DNA of 64,000 nucleotides, taken from Subtercola boreus. GTDB lineage: Bacteria; Actinomycetota; Actinomycetes; Actinomycetales; Microbacteriaceae. Both the position numbers and the translations under genes were made by a program. Positions within the stretch are counted from its first letter, which is position 1, and every line of letters starts with the position of its first letter. The notes under the pieces were generated by a model that was given only the letters and a program-made list of their open reading frames with translations, made no database searches and was not told the DNA's origin. The stretch lies in the NCBI RefSeq assembly GCF_006716115.1, contig NZ_VFOO01000001.1, positions 2,108,001 through 2,172,000 on the forward strand, given 5' to 3'. Positions 32,577 to 40,794 of this stretch are shown here, in pieces.

Positions 32577-34594
32577 TCGGAGCCGCGGTCGCCCCGGCGC
32601 ACCAGCGCGTTCCGCACCACACGCATCACCCCGAGGAATCCGAAGAACCCCACGAACGCGCCGAGCAGGTCGAACAGGTCGAGATTTGGCGTGAGCAGCG
32701 GCCCTGTGCCCGCGACGATGAGCACGATCGCGACGACAATGGCGGCGATCGACACGAAGGCCCCCACGATCTCGCCGACGATCCCGTTGACGAACCCCCG
32801 GTCGGACGGGTCGGCGAAGTGCCGCACCTTCACGCCGAGCGTGCCCGATTCGAGCTGTGTGAGGAGCGCGTCGGCGCGCCGCGGCAGCGTGCGGAGTATC
32901 GCCGCCGAGTTCGAAGCCTCGGCCTGGGCGGACGCGGCGAGGCGCTTCAGACTGAACATCCGGCGAAGCAGGGTCGGCACCCGGTCTAGCGCGCTGCCCA
33001 TCATGTCGAAGTCCGGCACCAGCACGTGCAGGCAACCCTCGAGCGTGGCGAAACTGCGGAACGCCGATGCGAGGGTCGCCGGCAGCGCGATGTGGTGCTG
33101 TCGGATCACGTCGAGCATCAACGTGAAGATCGACCCGCCGGCACCCCCATTGCGGTGCCGCACCGTCGTCAGCATGATGCCGATGTCGTGGCGGAACGAG
33201 TCGATGTCCTCCTCGGGAGGAACATCGACGATGAGCAGCAGGGCGTCGGTTGCCGCGATGTCGTCTTCGTTCGAAGCAGCGAGCAGAAGGGTGGTGAGAC
33301 GCTCGCGCTGGCTGCGCTCGATGATGCCGATGGCACCGAAGTCGATCAGGCCGAGCGATCCGTTGTCCCGCAGGATGACATTGCCCGGGTGCAGGTCGGC
33401 GTGGAACACCCCGTACACGAGGATCTGCTCGAGCACGGTGTTCATCAGCCCGTTCGCGAGGGCGTTCCGCTGGTCATCCGTCAGCAGGGCGAGGCGATCG
33501 GATGCCCGGCTGAGCGGTGTGCCGTCGACGAGGTCCATTGTGATCATGCGCTTGCTGCTCGCGTCGGGGTAGACCGTCGGAACGCTGAGCAACGCAGCCC
33601 CTGCACCGTCGGCCTCGGCGATCCGCCGGAGCGTCGAACGGATCATCTCCGTGTTGTTGTACTCGATCGTGTAGTCGAGCTCGTCGAGCAGAGTCGTGGT
33701 GAACCCGCGGGCAACCGACTCGGCGCGAAGGTCCCGGCCCTGGTGGGTCTGCTGTTCGGCACGGCGGGCGAGGCGCAGGATGATGTCGACATCCGCCTCG
33801 ACCTGCGCGCGGGCCGTGGGGCGCTGCACCTTGACGACGACCTTCGATCCATCGAGGAGCGTCGCCGTGTGCACCTGCGCCACGGAGGCGGCCGCCAGGG
33901 GGAGCTCGTCGATGTGCTCGAAGACCTCCTCGATCGGGCGGCCGAGTTCGCTCTCGATGGCCGTGCGGATCTCCGGCCACGGCAGCGTCGTGGCGCTTGA
34001 CTGCAGCGACGCGAGTGCACTGAGGTAGGGCTCAGGGATGAGGTCCCGCCGCGTCGAGAGAACCTGTCCGATCTTGACGAAGGTCACGCCCGAGGCGTTG
34101 ATGGTGGAGATGACGGCGTTCGCGCGCTGCTGGGCCGTCGTGAGGTCGGATGACCGGCGAGCCCGCCCCGAGAAGATGAACCCCGCGCCGTGCCGCGACG
34201 CGATCTCGAGAATCTGCAGGTAGCGCCGGGTACGCCGCCGCTGGGCGAGGGCGCCGCGCACGACGTCGATCGGATTGGCCATCGGGCGCGTCGGCACCAG
34301 CGCTTCGAGGGCGACCAGAACGGCCACGCCGAGAGCGAAGATCCACGCGACGCTCAGCACGATGACGATGATGCCGACCGTGTTCGAGGTCTGGAAGCCG
34401 TGGCCGTCGCTCGACACCGTTCCGGTGCGCTCGCCCACCCAGAAGGCGAACGGGAGGGCAGAGACGAAGACGAGGATGCCCACGACGATGCTCCGCGGCC
34501 AGCCGACGGGCCCGCCGAGCACACGCCTCGACACGAGCCCGACGAGCACCGCCGAGACGATGCCGACGATGACGATGACGACGTCGGCGAGCAC
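32573..34594 (-). CDS. ABC1/AarF/UbiB-family kinase-like membrane protein
   Basis: 673 aa from GTG 34594 (TTG 34600 is an alternative), behind a G-rich Shine-Dalgarno. Three N-terminal membrane segments (VVIVIVGIVSAVLVGLV; IVVGILVFVSALPFAFWV; IIVIVLSVAWIFALGVAVLV) precede the UbiB core: FVKIGQVLSTRRDLIPEPYLSALASLQ (KxGQ motif), AAASVAQVHTATLLDGSKVVVKVQRP (A-rich loop and Lys), YGVFHADLHPGNVILRDN (HADxHPGN) and LGLIDFGAIG (DFG). Two membrane segments close the protein. Extra N-terminal segments are unusual compared with E. coli UbiB. Start lies 2 nt after the deaminase stop, so the genes are co-transcribed. Confidence 0.92.
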   Translation of the reverse strand: MLADVVIVIVGIVSAVLVGLVSRRVLGGPVGWPRSIVVGILVFVSALPFAFWVGERTGTVSSDGHGFQTSNTVGIIVIVLSVAWIFALGVAVLVALEALVPTRPMANPIDVVRGALAQRRRTRRYLQILEIASRHGAGFIFSGRARRSSDLTTAQQRANAVISTINASGVTFVKIGQVLSTRRDLIPEPYLSALASLQSSATTLPWPEIRTAIESELGRPIEEVFEHIDELPLAAASVAQVHTATLLDGSKVVVKVQRPTARAQVEADVDIILRLARRAEQQTHQGRDLRAESVARGFTTTLLDELDYTIEYNNTEMIRSTLRRIAEADGAGAALLSVPTVYPDASSKRMITMDLVDGTPLSRASDRLALLTDDQRNALANGLMNTVLEQILVYGVFHADLHPGNVILRDNGSLGLIDFGAIGIIERSQRERLTTLLLAASNEDDIAATDALLLIVDVPPEEDIDSFRHDIGIMLTTVRHRNGGAGGSIFTLMLDVIRQHHIALPATLASAFRSFATLEGCLHVLVPDFDMMGSALDRVPTLLRRMFSLKRLAASAQAEASNSAAILRTLPRRADALLTQLESGTLGVKVRHFADPSDRGFVNGIVGEIVGAFVSIAAIVVAIVLIVAGTGPLLTPNLDLFDLLGAFVGFFGFLGVMRVVRNALVRRGDRGSD

Positions 34595-34596
34595 GC

Positions 34597-35127
34597 TCAA
34601 TCCCCCGCCCCGAGACCGGCCCAGAAACCGAGGTGCGGGCGACGGGCCTCTTCGAGGAGGGCCGGGCCCGCGACATCCACCGCCCGGTTGCCGCGCGCGA
34701 AGACGTCGCGGCACGGGAGCATGAGCACGGGAGCATCGCCCGTCGAACCGGTGATGTCGTAGAGGCCGACCTCGTCGAGGGCGAAGACCACGCGGCCGAT
34801 GCCCGCCCAGAAGATCGCGCCCGAACACATCGGGCACGGTTCGCAGCTGGTGTAGAGCGTGAAGTCGGCGAGCGCGGCGGCCGGGAAGGCCGCCGACGCC
34901 TGCCGTACGAGGTTCGTCTCGGCGTGGGCCGTGACATCCGACTCGCTGATGACCGTGTTCTCGGCCGTCAGAACAACCTCGCCCGCCGCGTCGGTGAGCA
35001 ACGCGCCGAACGGGTGGTTGCCGTGCCGGACGGCCGACTCGGAGACCGAGATCGCCTGCCGCAGCAGCGCGAGGTCGACATCGGTGATCGACGGGTCTGG
35101 CTGGGACGGCTCGGGTAGCGAGGTCAT
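34597..35127 (-). CDS. Nucleoside/base deaminase (CMP/dCMP deaminase fold)
   Basis: 176 aa zinc-dependent deaminase. The zinc site is intact: VTAHAETNLV (H-A-E) near residue 66 and SCEPCPMCSGAIFWAG (P-C-x2-C) near residue 95. It resembles guanine deaminase/TadA-type small deaminases but carries the long DVFARGNRAVDVAGPALLEEAR C-terminus seen in nucleoside deaminases. Exact base unknown. First gene of a pair with the UbiB gene. Confidence 0.87.
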   Translation of the reverse strand: MTSLPEPSQPDPSITDVDLALLRQAISVSESAVRHGNHPFGALLTDAAGEVVLTAENTVISESDVTAHAETNLVRQASAAFPAAALADFTLYTSCEPCPMCSGAIFWAGIGRVVFALDEVGLYDITGSTGDAPVLMLPCRDVFARGNRAVDVAGPALLEEARRPHLGFWAGLGAGD

Positions 35128-35133
35128 GCCGCC

Positions 35134-35139
35134 AGACTA
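35134..35139 (-). promoter_or_regulatory. -10 box of a probable leaderless promoter
   Basis: On the minus strand TAGTCT ends 6 nt before ATG 35127 of the deaminase gene. Confidence 0.5.
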
Positions 35140-35167
35140 GCGAGTGCCGGCCGGTGGGGGGGAGAGG

Positions 35168-35437
35168 CTAGGCGCGACGGGCCTTCACGCGGGTGTAGAT
35201 GAACAGGACGATGATGGCGCCGATGATCGAACCGATGATGCCTGCGGGCTGGAAGAAACTGTCCTGAGCGTCGTGGTTGAAAATCAGGTAACCGAGGAAC
35301 CCGCCGACGAACGAACCGATGATACCGAGCACGATCGTCATGAGGATCGACATGTTCTGCTTGCCGGGGATGATCAGGCGGGCGAGGGCACCGGCGATGA
35401 GACCGATGACGATGAGGCTGATGATGAGACCGAGCAT
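35168..35437 (-). CDS. GlsB/YeaQ/YmgE-family stress-response membrane protein
   Basis: 89 aa with three glycine-rich membrane segments: LIISLIVIGLIAGALARLII, TIVLGIIGSFVGGFLGYLIF and IIGSIIGAIIVLFIYTRV, with the GLIAGALARLIIPGKQ signature of transglycosylase-associated proteins. Induced by stress in other bacteria; mechanism unknown. AAGGAAG precedes ATG 35437. A CGACGA-TT-TCGTCG dyad at about 35502-35515 lies in the upstream region. Confidence 0.92.
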   Translation of the reverse strand: MLGLIISLIVIGLIAGALARLIIPGKQNMSILMTIVLGIIGSFVGGFLGYLIFNHDAQDSFFQPAGIIGSIIGAIIVLFIYTRVKARRA

Positions 35438-35560
35438 TGTGTTCTTCCTTTACTGTGAACGCGCGCCTGCTGTGGTGCGCAGCCCCCAGCCTAGAAGTTC
35501 GACGATTTCGTCGTTGGGACTGGTGATCGTTCCGAAACTCTGCTTAGGGCCGGGCGAACG

Positions 35561-36430
35561 TCAGTGCTCCTCGTTTGCTTCCAGGGCGTTCGTGATGAAC
35601 GTGTGCGCATGCTTCGCGAGGGCCGGGCCGTCATTCCAGAGGTTCCGCCAGATGGAGAGGTCTGTGGAGAGCGTCTCGGAGACGACGGCGCTCGAGAACG
35701 ATTCGAAGGTGATGCCGCCGGTGTAGCCGATGTCGGCCAGCGAGTGGAAGAACGTGGTGAAGTCGAGGTGCCCGCTGCCGAGGTAACCGCGGTGGTTCTC
35801 GCCGATGTGCACGTAGCCGAGGCGGTCGCCGACGAGCGCGAAGGGGCGCACGAAGTCGTCCTCCTCGATGTTCATGTGGTAGCTGTCGAGGTGCACGGTG
35901 ACGTTGTCCTCGCCGATGTCGTCGGCCAGCGCGAGTGCCTGCTCGGCGGTGTTCACCACATTCGTCTCGTACCGGTTGCAGACCTCGAGCCCGAGGGTCA
36001 TCCCCTTGCCCTGGGCGTCTTTCGCGGCATCCTTCAGCACGGTGACGGCGTTCGCGCGGCCGGCGGCGGTCAGCGCGCGGCCGTAGTTGCCGAAGGCGCT
36101 GTATAGCGCGCCGGTCAGGAGGGTGCCGCCGAGCTCGTGCACGGCCTGCACGCTCGTGCGGAGGAGTTCGGCGCCGCGCGCGACGACCGCGACATCCTCG
36201 CTCGAGATGTCGGCGTCGAAGGTGAGTCCTCGGGAGCAGACGACCCCGAGGCCCGCCGCCTCGAGCGCGGCCTTCGCGTGTGCGGTGTCGATGGCCTGGG
36301 CATCCTGCAGGGACAGTTCGAGCACGTCGTACCCGGCCAGCTTCGTCTGCTCGATGGCGTAGTCGACGTCGGCGGGCGTGGTGCCGCCCGAGAAGACGAG
36401 GGCGTGGACTCCGAGTTTGTTGACGGGCAT
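35561..36430 (-). CDS. Sugar phosphate isomerase/epimerase (ketose 3-epimerase-like TIM barrel)
   Basis: 289 aa from ATG 36430, which has AAGGA at proper spacing (ATG 36436 is too close). AP-endonuclease-2-type TIM barrel: MTLGLEVCNRYETNVV (metal Glu), VTVHLDSYHMNIEEDD (D-x2-H), GYVHIGENHRGYLGSGHLDF (H), GITFESFSSAVV (Glu). These are the metal-binding set of D-psicose/D-tagatose 3-epimerases. It probably interconverts free ketoses at C3; which one is unknown. No sugar transporter adjoins it. Confidence 0.88.
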   Translation of the reverse strand: MPVNKLGVHALVFSGGTTPADVDYAIEQTKLAGYDVLELSLQDAQAIDTAHAKAALEAAGLGVVCSRGLTFDADISSEDVAVVARGAELLRTSVQAVHELGGTLLTGALYSAFGNYGRALTAAGRANAVTVLKDAAKDAQGKGMTLGLEVCNRYETNVVNTAEQALALADDIGEDNVTVHLDSYHMNIEEDDFVRPFALVGDRLGYVHIGENHRGYLGSGHLDFTTFFHSLADIGYTGGITFESFSSAVVSETLSTDLSIWRNLWNDGPALAKHAHTFITNALEANEEH

Positions 36431-36595
36431 AGTCATCCTTGATCTGCTGTCGGGGTTTGGTCTGCTGCAGGGGCGCTGGGGCCTGCTGGCGTCAACACTA
36501 TCGGCTGCGTGGCCCCCCTACAGGGTGTAGTCATCGCGGGGGATGCTGCCTACAGTCGAGGGTACGGATTGACACGGTGTGCAGGGGGGCCGACC

Positions 36596-36793
36596 ATGAA
36601 GACCAGGCAGTGCGACGTCGAAGCGTGCGCGAGGAAACCCGTCGACCAGGTGATCGTCGCGTTGCGCAACACTGTCGGGCTCGCGAGCGTGTGCGCCGCC
36701 CACGGGGAAGCGATCCGCGCCGGAAACCTGCAGGCGCGGGCCTTCCCGTCGGGCCGGCGGTCCCTGTCGCTGGAGCTGGTGCCGCGGCGATAG
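36596..36793 (+). CDS. Small Cys/His-containing protein, 65 aa
   Basis: Unrecognised 65-aa protein. CDVEACARKP near the N-terminus and VCAAHGEAI in the middle give a possible C-x4-C...C-x2-H zinc-ribbon-like site. The C-terminal half is basic. ATG 36596 follows a GGGGGG tract that can act as Shine-Dalgarno. The Cys/His arrangement is the reason to accept it as real; function unknown. Confidence 0.6.
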   Translation: MKTRQCDVEACARKPVDQVIVALRNTVGLASVCAAHGEAIRAGNLQARAFPSGRRSLSLELVPRR

Positions 36794-36840
36794 GGGCTGG
36801 GGGCGCCGGGGGCTGGGGGCGTTCTCACGGTTCGGCTCGG

Positions 36841-36846
36841 TACCCT
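36841..36846 (+). promoter_or_regulatory. -10 box of a probable leaderless promoter
   Basis: TACCCT ends 7 nt before ATG 36854 of the DedA-family gene. Confidence 0.5.
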
Positions 36847-36853
36847 GCGAGTC

Positions 36854-37588
36854 ATGCCCACGATCCTTCGCGTCGCATCCGCATCCGCATCCGCACCCGC
36901 ATCCGCCTCTGCAGACCCTGCCGTCGGTGAGGCGGGTGGCCTGATCGGCCTGGCCCTCACCCTGATGAACGGGATCGGGGAATGGGGGGTCGGCCTGTTC
37001 ACGCTGCTCGAGACGGTGTTCCCGCCGATACCGAGCGAGATCGTGCTGCCGCTCGCCGGGTACCTCGCGCAACTCGGTCGGATGAACATCGTGCTCGTCG
37101 TCGTGCTCAGCACCCTGGGCGCCTACGTCGGCGCCCTGCTGCTCTACGCGCTCGGGGCCTGGCTCGGGCTCGAACGCTCGATCCGCATGCTCGCGAAGCT
37201 GCCCCTGGTCGACCGCGAAGACTTCCAGAAGGCGGCCGACTGGTTCCGGAGGCACGGCCGCTCGGCGGTGTTCTTCGGGCGGCTGGTGCCGGGCATCCGG
37301 AGCCTGATCTCGCTGCCCGCCGGGGCCGAACGGATGCCGCTCGTCACGTTCAGCGTCTTCACCCTGGCCGGCAGCCTGCTCTGGAACGGCCTGCTGATCA
37401 GCCTCGGAGCGGCGCTCGGCACGCAGTACGAGCTCATCGACCAGTACTCGGAGATCCTGAACTACGCGGTGTACGCGGCGCTGGCGGGCGTCGTGGTGTG
37501 GCTGGTCGTGCGGCGGGTGCTGCGGGGCCGGCGGGCGGCCCGGGCACACCGGGCGGATGCCGTAGCGTTGGATCATGACCGACACTGA
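36854..37588 (+). CDS. DedA-family membrane protein
   Basis: 244 aa. The DedA core is clear: ETVFPPIPSEIVLPLAGYLA, TLGAYVGALLLYALGAWLG, FRRHGRSAVFFGRLVPGIRSLISLPAG (the signature F-x-R-x2-P-x2-R) and AGSLLWNGLLISLGAALG. DedA proteins act in membrane homeostasis and C55-P/lipid flipping; substrate not defined here. The N-terminus carries ASASASAPASASA encoded by a hexanucleotide repeat (36875-36904) and is of doubtful structure. The stop lies 14 nt inside the next gene. Confidence 0.9.
   Translation: MPTILRVASASASAPASASADPAVGEAGGLIGLALTLMNGIGEWGVGLFTLLETVFPPIPSEIVLPLAGYLAQLGRMNIVLVVVLSTLGAYVGALLLYALGAWLGLERSIRMLAKLPLVDREDFQKAADWFRRHGRSAVFFGRLVPGIRSLISLPAGAERMPLVTFSVFTLAGSLLWNGLLISLGAALGTQYELIDQYSEILNYAVYAALAGVVVWLVVRRVLRGRRAARAHRADAVALDHDRH
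36875..36904 (+). repeat. GCATCC hexanucleotide repeat inside the DedA N-terminus
   Basis: Five consecutive units (one GCACCC variant) encode Ala-Ser repeats at residues 8-17. Unit changes keep the frame. Confidence 0.85.
37563..37568 (+). promoter_or_regulatory. -10 box of a probable internal leaderless promoter
   Basis: TAGCGT ends 6 nt before ATG 37575. It lies within the last codons of the DedA gene, so the dipeptidase may have its own promoter besides read-through. Confidence 0.45.
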
Positions 37589-38702
37589 CAGCCAGGCGGC
37601 CGCCCAGGCCACCGTGCGGGAAGCCCTCGCCCTTGCACCCGTGATCGACGGCCACAACGACTGGGCCTACGAATGCCGACTGCACCGCGGGTACTCGGTC
37701 GACGGTCTCGAAGCGGGGCTCGCCAGCGACACCGACATCGCCCGGCTCCGCGCAGGCGGCGTCGGGGCGCAGTTCTGGTCGGTGTACGTGGAGGACTCGC
37801 TGGGCGTCGACGAGGCGGGCACCGGATCCCTCGCCGGCAGCGCCGCCGCGGTACAGGCGACACTCGAGCAGATCGACTGGGTCTACCGGCTCATCGCGCG
37901 CTACCCCGACGACTTCGCCCTGGCCCGCACGGCCGACGAGGTGGAGGCTGCACGAGCATCCGGTCGCATCGCCTCGCTGCTCGGCGCCGAGGGGGCCCAC
38001 AGCCTGAATGACTCCCCCGCCGTGCTGCGGATGCTCGCGCGGCTCGGCGTGCGGTACCTGACGCTCACGCACGTGCACAACACGAGCTGGGCCGACTCGG
38101 GCACCGACGAGCCTCTCCACAATGGTCTGTCGCCGCGGGGTGTCGAGTACATCCGGGAGATGAACCGGCTCGGCGTGCTCGTCGACCTCTCCCACGTGTC
38201 ACCGGCCACCATGCACCAGGCGCTCGACGCGACATCCGCTCCCGTCATCTTCAGCCACAGCTCCTGCCAGGCCCTCTCGCCGCACCCGCGGAACGTGCCC
38301 GACGACGTGCTCACGCGGCTCGCGGCGAACGGCGGCGTGCTCATGGTGACGTTCGTGCCGCAGTTTCTGAGCGCGGCGTACTCCGACTGGTTCGACGGGC
38401 CCCGCACCGGTCCGGCGCCATCGGTCACGGTCTCGGATGTCGCGGACCATGTCGAGCACGCCCGTTCGGTCGCGGGCGCGGCGCACATCGGCCTCGGCGG
38501 CGACTTCGACGGCACCGACGAGTTCCCGGCGGGGCTCGAGGGCGTCGACGGGTACCCCGCGCTGCTCGAGGAGCTCGCGCGCCGCGGCTGGAGCGCGGCG
38601 GACCTCGCCGCGCTGGCCGGCGGCAACGTGCTGCGGGTGTTGCGGGAAACCGACGCCGCGTACCTCAGCGGCGGGGCGGGCACGCCCGCCCTCGAGCTGT
38701 AG
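37575..38702 (+). CDS. Membrane dipeptidase (renal dipeptidase family, M19)
   Basis: 375 aa zinc amidohydrolase-fold dipeptidase. Metal motifs in order: VIDGHNDWAYE (H-x-D) near residue 25, a Glu in SLLGAEGAHSL near residue 137, LVDLSHVSPATM (His), VIFSHSSCQALSPHPRN (S-H-S) and IGLGGDFDGTDEFPAGLEG (Asp) near residue 305. It hydrolyses dipeptides; actinobacterial members also act on D-amino-acid-containing substrates. No signal peptide is seen, so it is probably cytoplasmic. The start overlaps the DedA stop by 14 nt. Confidence 0.93.
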   Translation: MTDTDSQAAAQATVREALALAPVIDGHNDWAYECRLHRGYSVDGLEAGLASDTDIARLRAGGVGAQFWSVYVEDSLGVDEAGTGSLAGSAAAVQATLEQIDWVYRLIARYPDDFALARTADEVEAARASGRIASLLGAEGAHSLNDSPAVLRMLARLGVRYLTLTHVHNTSWADSGTDEPLHNGLSPRGVEYIREMNRLGVLVDLSHVSPATMHQALDATSAPVIFSHSSCQALSPHPRNVPDDVLTRLAANGGVLMVTFVPQFLSAAYSDWFDGPRTGPAPSVTVSDVADHVEHARSVAGAAHIGLGGDFDGTDEFPAGLEGVDGYPALLEELARRGWSAADLAALAGGNVLRVLRETDAAYLSGGAGTPALEL

Positions 38703-38768
38703 CGCGCCCCCGCCCCCCGCCCCGCTCCCCCCCGCGCCCCCGCCCGCCGCTTCGGCCCCACCACAGTA

Positions 38769-38836
38769 CAAACGGACGTCGTTCCGCCCGAACGGACGCC
38801 ACTGCGAGGTCGTGTCGGCGGAGGCTCGTCCGTTTG
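38769..38836. repeat. Intergenic palindrome-ended element, copy A
   Basis: 68-bp element bounded by perfect 10-bp inverted termini CAAACGGACG and CGTCCGTTTG, lying between the dipeptidase and the DUF559 gene. The inner 62 bp (38775-38836) align without gaps to copy C at 45422-45483 (about 47 of 62 identical by eye) and more weakly to copy B at 39915-39976. The bases before it (38703-38760) are a C-rich low-complexity tract. Confidence 0.75.
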
Positions 38837-38936
38837 ACCGCGCGTCTTCCCGTCCCCACAGGTCCTCGGGGGGCAGTTGTCCACAGATCCGCGCGATCGA
38901 CCACACTGGCTCACCTCGACGCGGAACACTGCTGGC

Positions 38937-39860
38937 ATGAGCATCCTCGACGTCGTCACACAGTTGGGTGGAGTCGTGCACCAGGGCAGACTCCTCCCTT
39001 TCGGCTACACCGCCTCCGATGCGAGAAGGGCGGTGCGAGGCGGGATGCTGCTCCGCCCTCGCCAGGGCTGGGTGGCCACTCCGGATGCAGCCGACGCTGA
39101 CGTCTCCGCCGTCAGGGTCGGCGGATCCCTGACCTGCCTCTCTGTGCTGAGATCCGCCGGAATCTGGTGCATCGACGACGGTCTGCTCCATGTGCGGGTA
39201 GGTGTTCACACGACCCATCTGGCCTCGCCGCACAGTCGCACCGAACCGCTCGGCGACCCCGCGGCGAACGGGGTCTCACTGCATCGCGCGGCAGCAACTG
39301 CCGGCCCAAGGCCACCCCGAGCGCGCGACGATGTCGAATGGGCACTCATGCACATGGTCGCGTGCCAGCCACGGGACCATGCGGTCGCAGCATTCGACTC
39401 TGCGCTCAACCAGAAGCTGACCACCCGCCGACGCCTCAGCCTGCTGGCGGACCAGCTCTCACAGAAGCACCGGGACGTTCTTGCCCTGGCCGACTCCTCG
39501 GCGCAGTCCGGCCTGGAGACGAAGGCCCGGCTTCGACTCCGCGCCCGCCACATCCCCTATCGAACGCAGGTGTACATCCCGCCCGCCGGAGCCGTCGATC
39601 TGCTGATCGGCGACCGGCTGGTGATCGAACTGGATGGCCGAGAATGGCACACCTCCGATGAGGCCTTCTTCGAGGACCGCCGCCGTGACTTCGAGTTCCA
39701 CGAGCAGGGACGTATGGTCAGGCGCTTCACGTACGCGCAAGTGATGTTCGAGTGGGGCCGTATCGAGGCCATGATCAGAGGCACGGTGAAGCGGGGAGAA
39801 CACCGGTGGAGCAGACGGCAGCTCGCGGCCGGGCTCGGCCGCCCTGGTGCCGGAGCGTGA
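38937..39860 (+). CDS. DUF559 domain protein (Vsr-like PD-(D/E)XK fold) with N-terminal winged helix
   Basis: 307 aa. The N-terminal 70 residues (LGGVVHQGRLLPFGYTASDARRAVRGGMLLRPRQGWVATP) resemble the winged-helix AbiEi-antitoxin-like N-terminus frequent in actinobacterial DUF559 proteins. The C-terminal domain has GAVDLLIGDRLVIELDGREWH followed by FFEDRRRDFEFHEQGRMVRRFTYAQVM, the D...E-x-D/G-x-x-W-H pattern of the Vsr-like nuclease fold. Activity and target are unknown. AACACT ends 6 nt before ATG 38937. The gene is flanked by copies A and B of the intergenic palindromic element. Confidence 0.85.
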   Translation: MSILDVVTQLGGVVHQGRLLPFGYTASDARRAVRGGMLLRPRQGWVATPDAADADVSAVRVGGSLTCLSVLRSAGIWCIDDGLLHVRVGVHTTHLASPHSRTEPLGDPAANGVSLHRAAATAGPRPPRARDDVEWALMHMVACQPRDHAVAAFDSALNQKLTTRRRLSLLADQLSQKHRDVLALADSSAQSGLETKARLRLRARHIPYRTQVYIPPAGAVDLLIGDRLVIELDGREWHTSDEAFFEDRRRDFEFHEQGRMVRRFTYAQVMFEWGRIEAMIRGTVKRGEHRWSRRQLAAGLGRPGAGA

Positions 39861-39905
39861 GCACGGGGCCGGAGCCCGAACCCCACGCCGACCCGGGCCC
39901 GGATG

Positions 39906-39979
39906 GCACGAATCGACGAGGCTCAGCGCAGACGGCGTCGCATGGGGAGCCGTGGTGGCTGAGCCTCGTCCGTTCGTGC
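39906..39979. repeat. Intergenic palindrome-ended element, copy B
   Basis: 22-bp imperfect inverted repeat (39906-39927 against 39958-39979, 20 of 22 matching) around a 30-nt loop, between the convergent DUF559 and dppF-like genes. Right arm GCTGAGCCTCGTCCGTTCG is shared with copies A and C. It may act as a terminator hairpin for both genes. Confidence 0.75.
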
Positions 39980-40011
39980 GCGCACGGGGGGCGGGGCGGA
40001 CGGGGCGGGGG

Positions 40012-40794
40012 TCAGGCCGCCGGCAGGCGGCCGAGTCCGTCGGCGACCGGGATGGCGGCGAGCAGGCGCTGCGTGTACGGGTCGGCGGGGTGCGACCAGA
40101 CGGAGGCGACGGGGCCGGTCTCGACGATGCGGCCGGCCTGCATGACGGCGACACGGTCGGCCACGACGCGGACGACCGACAGGTCGTGGCTGATGAACAG
40201 CAGCGAGGCGCCGTTCTTCAGCGCGACATCCCGCATCAGGGTCGCGACTTTGGCCTGCAGCGAGGCGTCGAGGGAGGCGATGGGTTCGTCGCCGACGAGG
40301 ATGTCCGGCCGCGCGCCCATCGCGCGGGCGATCGCGATGCGCTGCCGTTGCCCCCCAGAGAACTGGTGCGGGAACATGCCCGCCGCGCTCCGCTCGAGTT
40401 CGACGTCGTCGAGCAGCTGGCCGACGGATGACCGCACCGACGCATCGGCGATGGCCAGGGCATCCGCGATCTGCTCTCCGACCCGCCGGCGCGGGTTCAG
40501 CGAACTGTACGGGTTCTGGAACACCATCTGGATGCGCAGCAGATGTGCCGGCCGACGCCGGAGTCCCAGCGTGACGACGGGTTGGCCGTCGAACTCGACC
40601 GTGCCGGAGGCGAGCGGTTCGAGCCCGCAGATCGCGCGCGCGAGCGTGGACTTTCCGCAGCCCGACTCCCCCACAAGCCCCAGCACTTCGCCGGGGGCGA
40701 GGTCGAAGCTGACGCCGTCGACGGCCGCGAGGAGGCGCCGCCCGGGCAGCTTGTACGTGACGTGGGCATCGCGCACAGTGAGCTGGCCGGCCAT
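40012..40794 (-). CDS. Peptide/nickel-type ABC transporter ATP-binding protein (DppF/OppF-like)
   Basis: 260 aa ABC ATPase: Walker A GLVGESGCGKSTLAR (residues 39-53), Q-loop MVFQNPYSSLNPRRRV, signature HQFSGGQRQRIAIARAM, Walker B DILVGDEPIASLD and the H-loop FISHDLSVV. The DppF/OppF mark S-S-L-N-P after the Q-loop is present. The C-terminal PYTQRLLAAIPVADG is the family end. Start overlaps the previous stop as ATGA. It is the last gene of the importer operon. Confidence 0.93.
   Translation of the reverse strand: MAGQLTVRDAHVTYKLPGRRLLAAVDGVSFDLAPGEVLGLVGESGCGKSTLARAICGLEPLASGTVEFDGQPVVTLGLRRRPAHLLRIQMVFQNPYSSLNPRRRVGEQIADALAIADASVRSSVGQLLDDVELERSAAGMFPHQFSGGQRQRIAIARAMGARPDILVGDEPIASLDASLQAKVATLMRDVALKNGASLLFISHDLSVVRVVADRVAVMQAGRIVETGPVASVWSHPADPYTQRLLAAIPVADGLGRLPAA

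Noticed and set aside
30864-33035. A 723-codon minus-strand frame ending with the SDR
   Set aside because: The SDR begins at ATG 31571 with its cofactor motif near the N-terminus; the rest is antisense to the XRE regulator.
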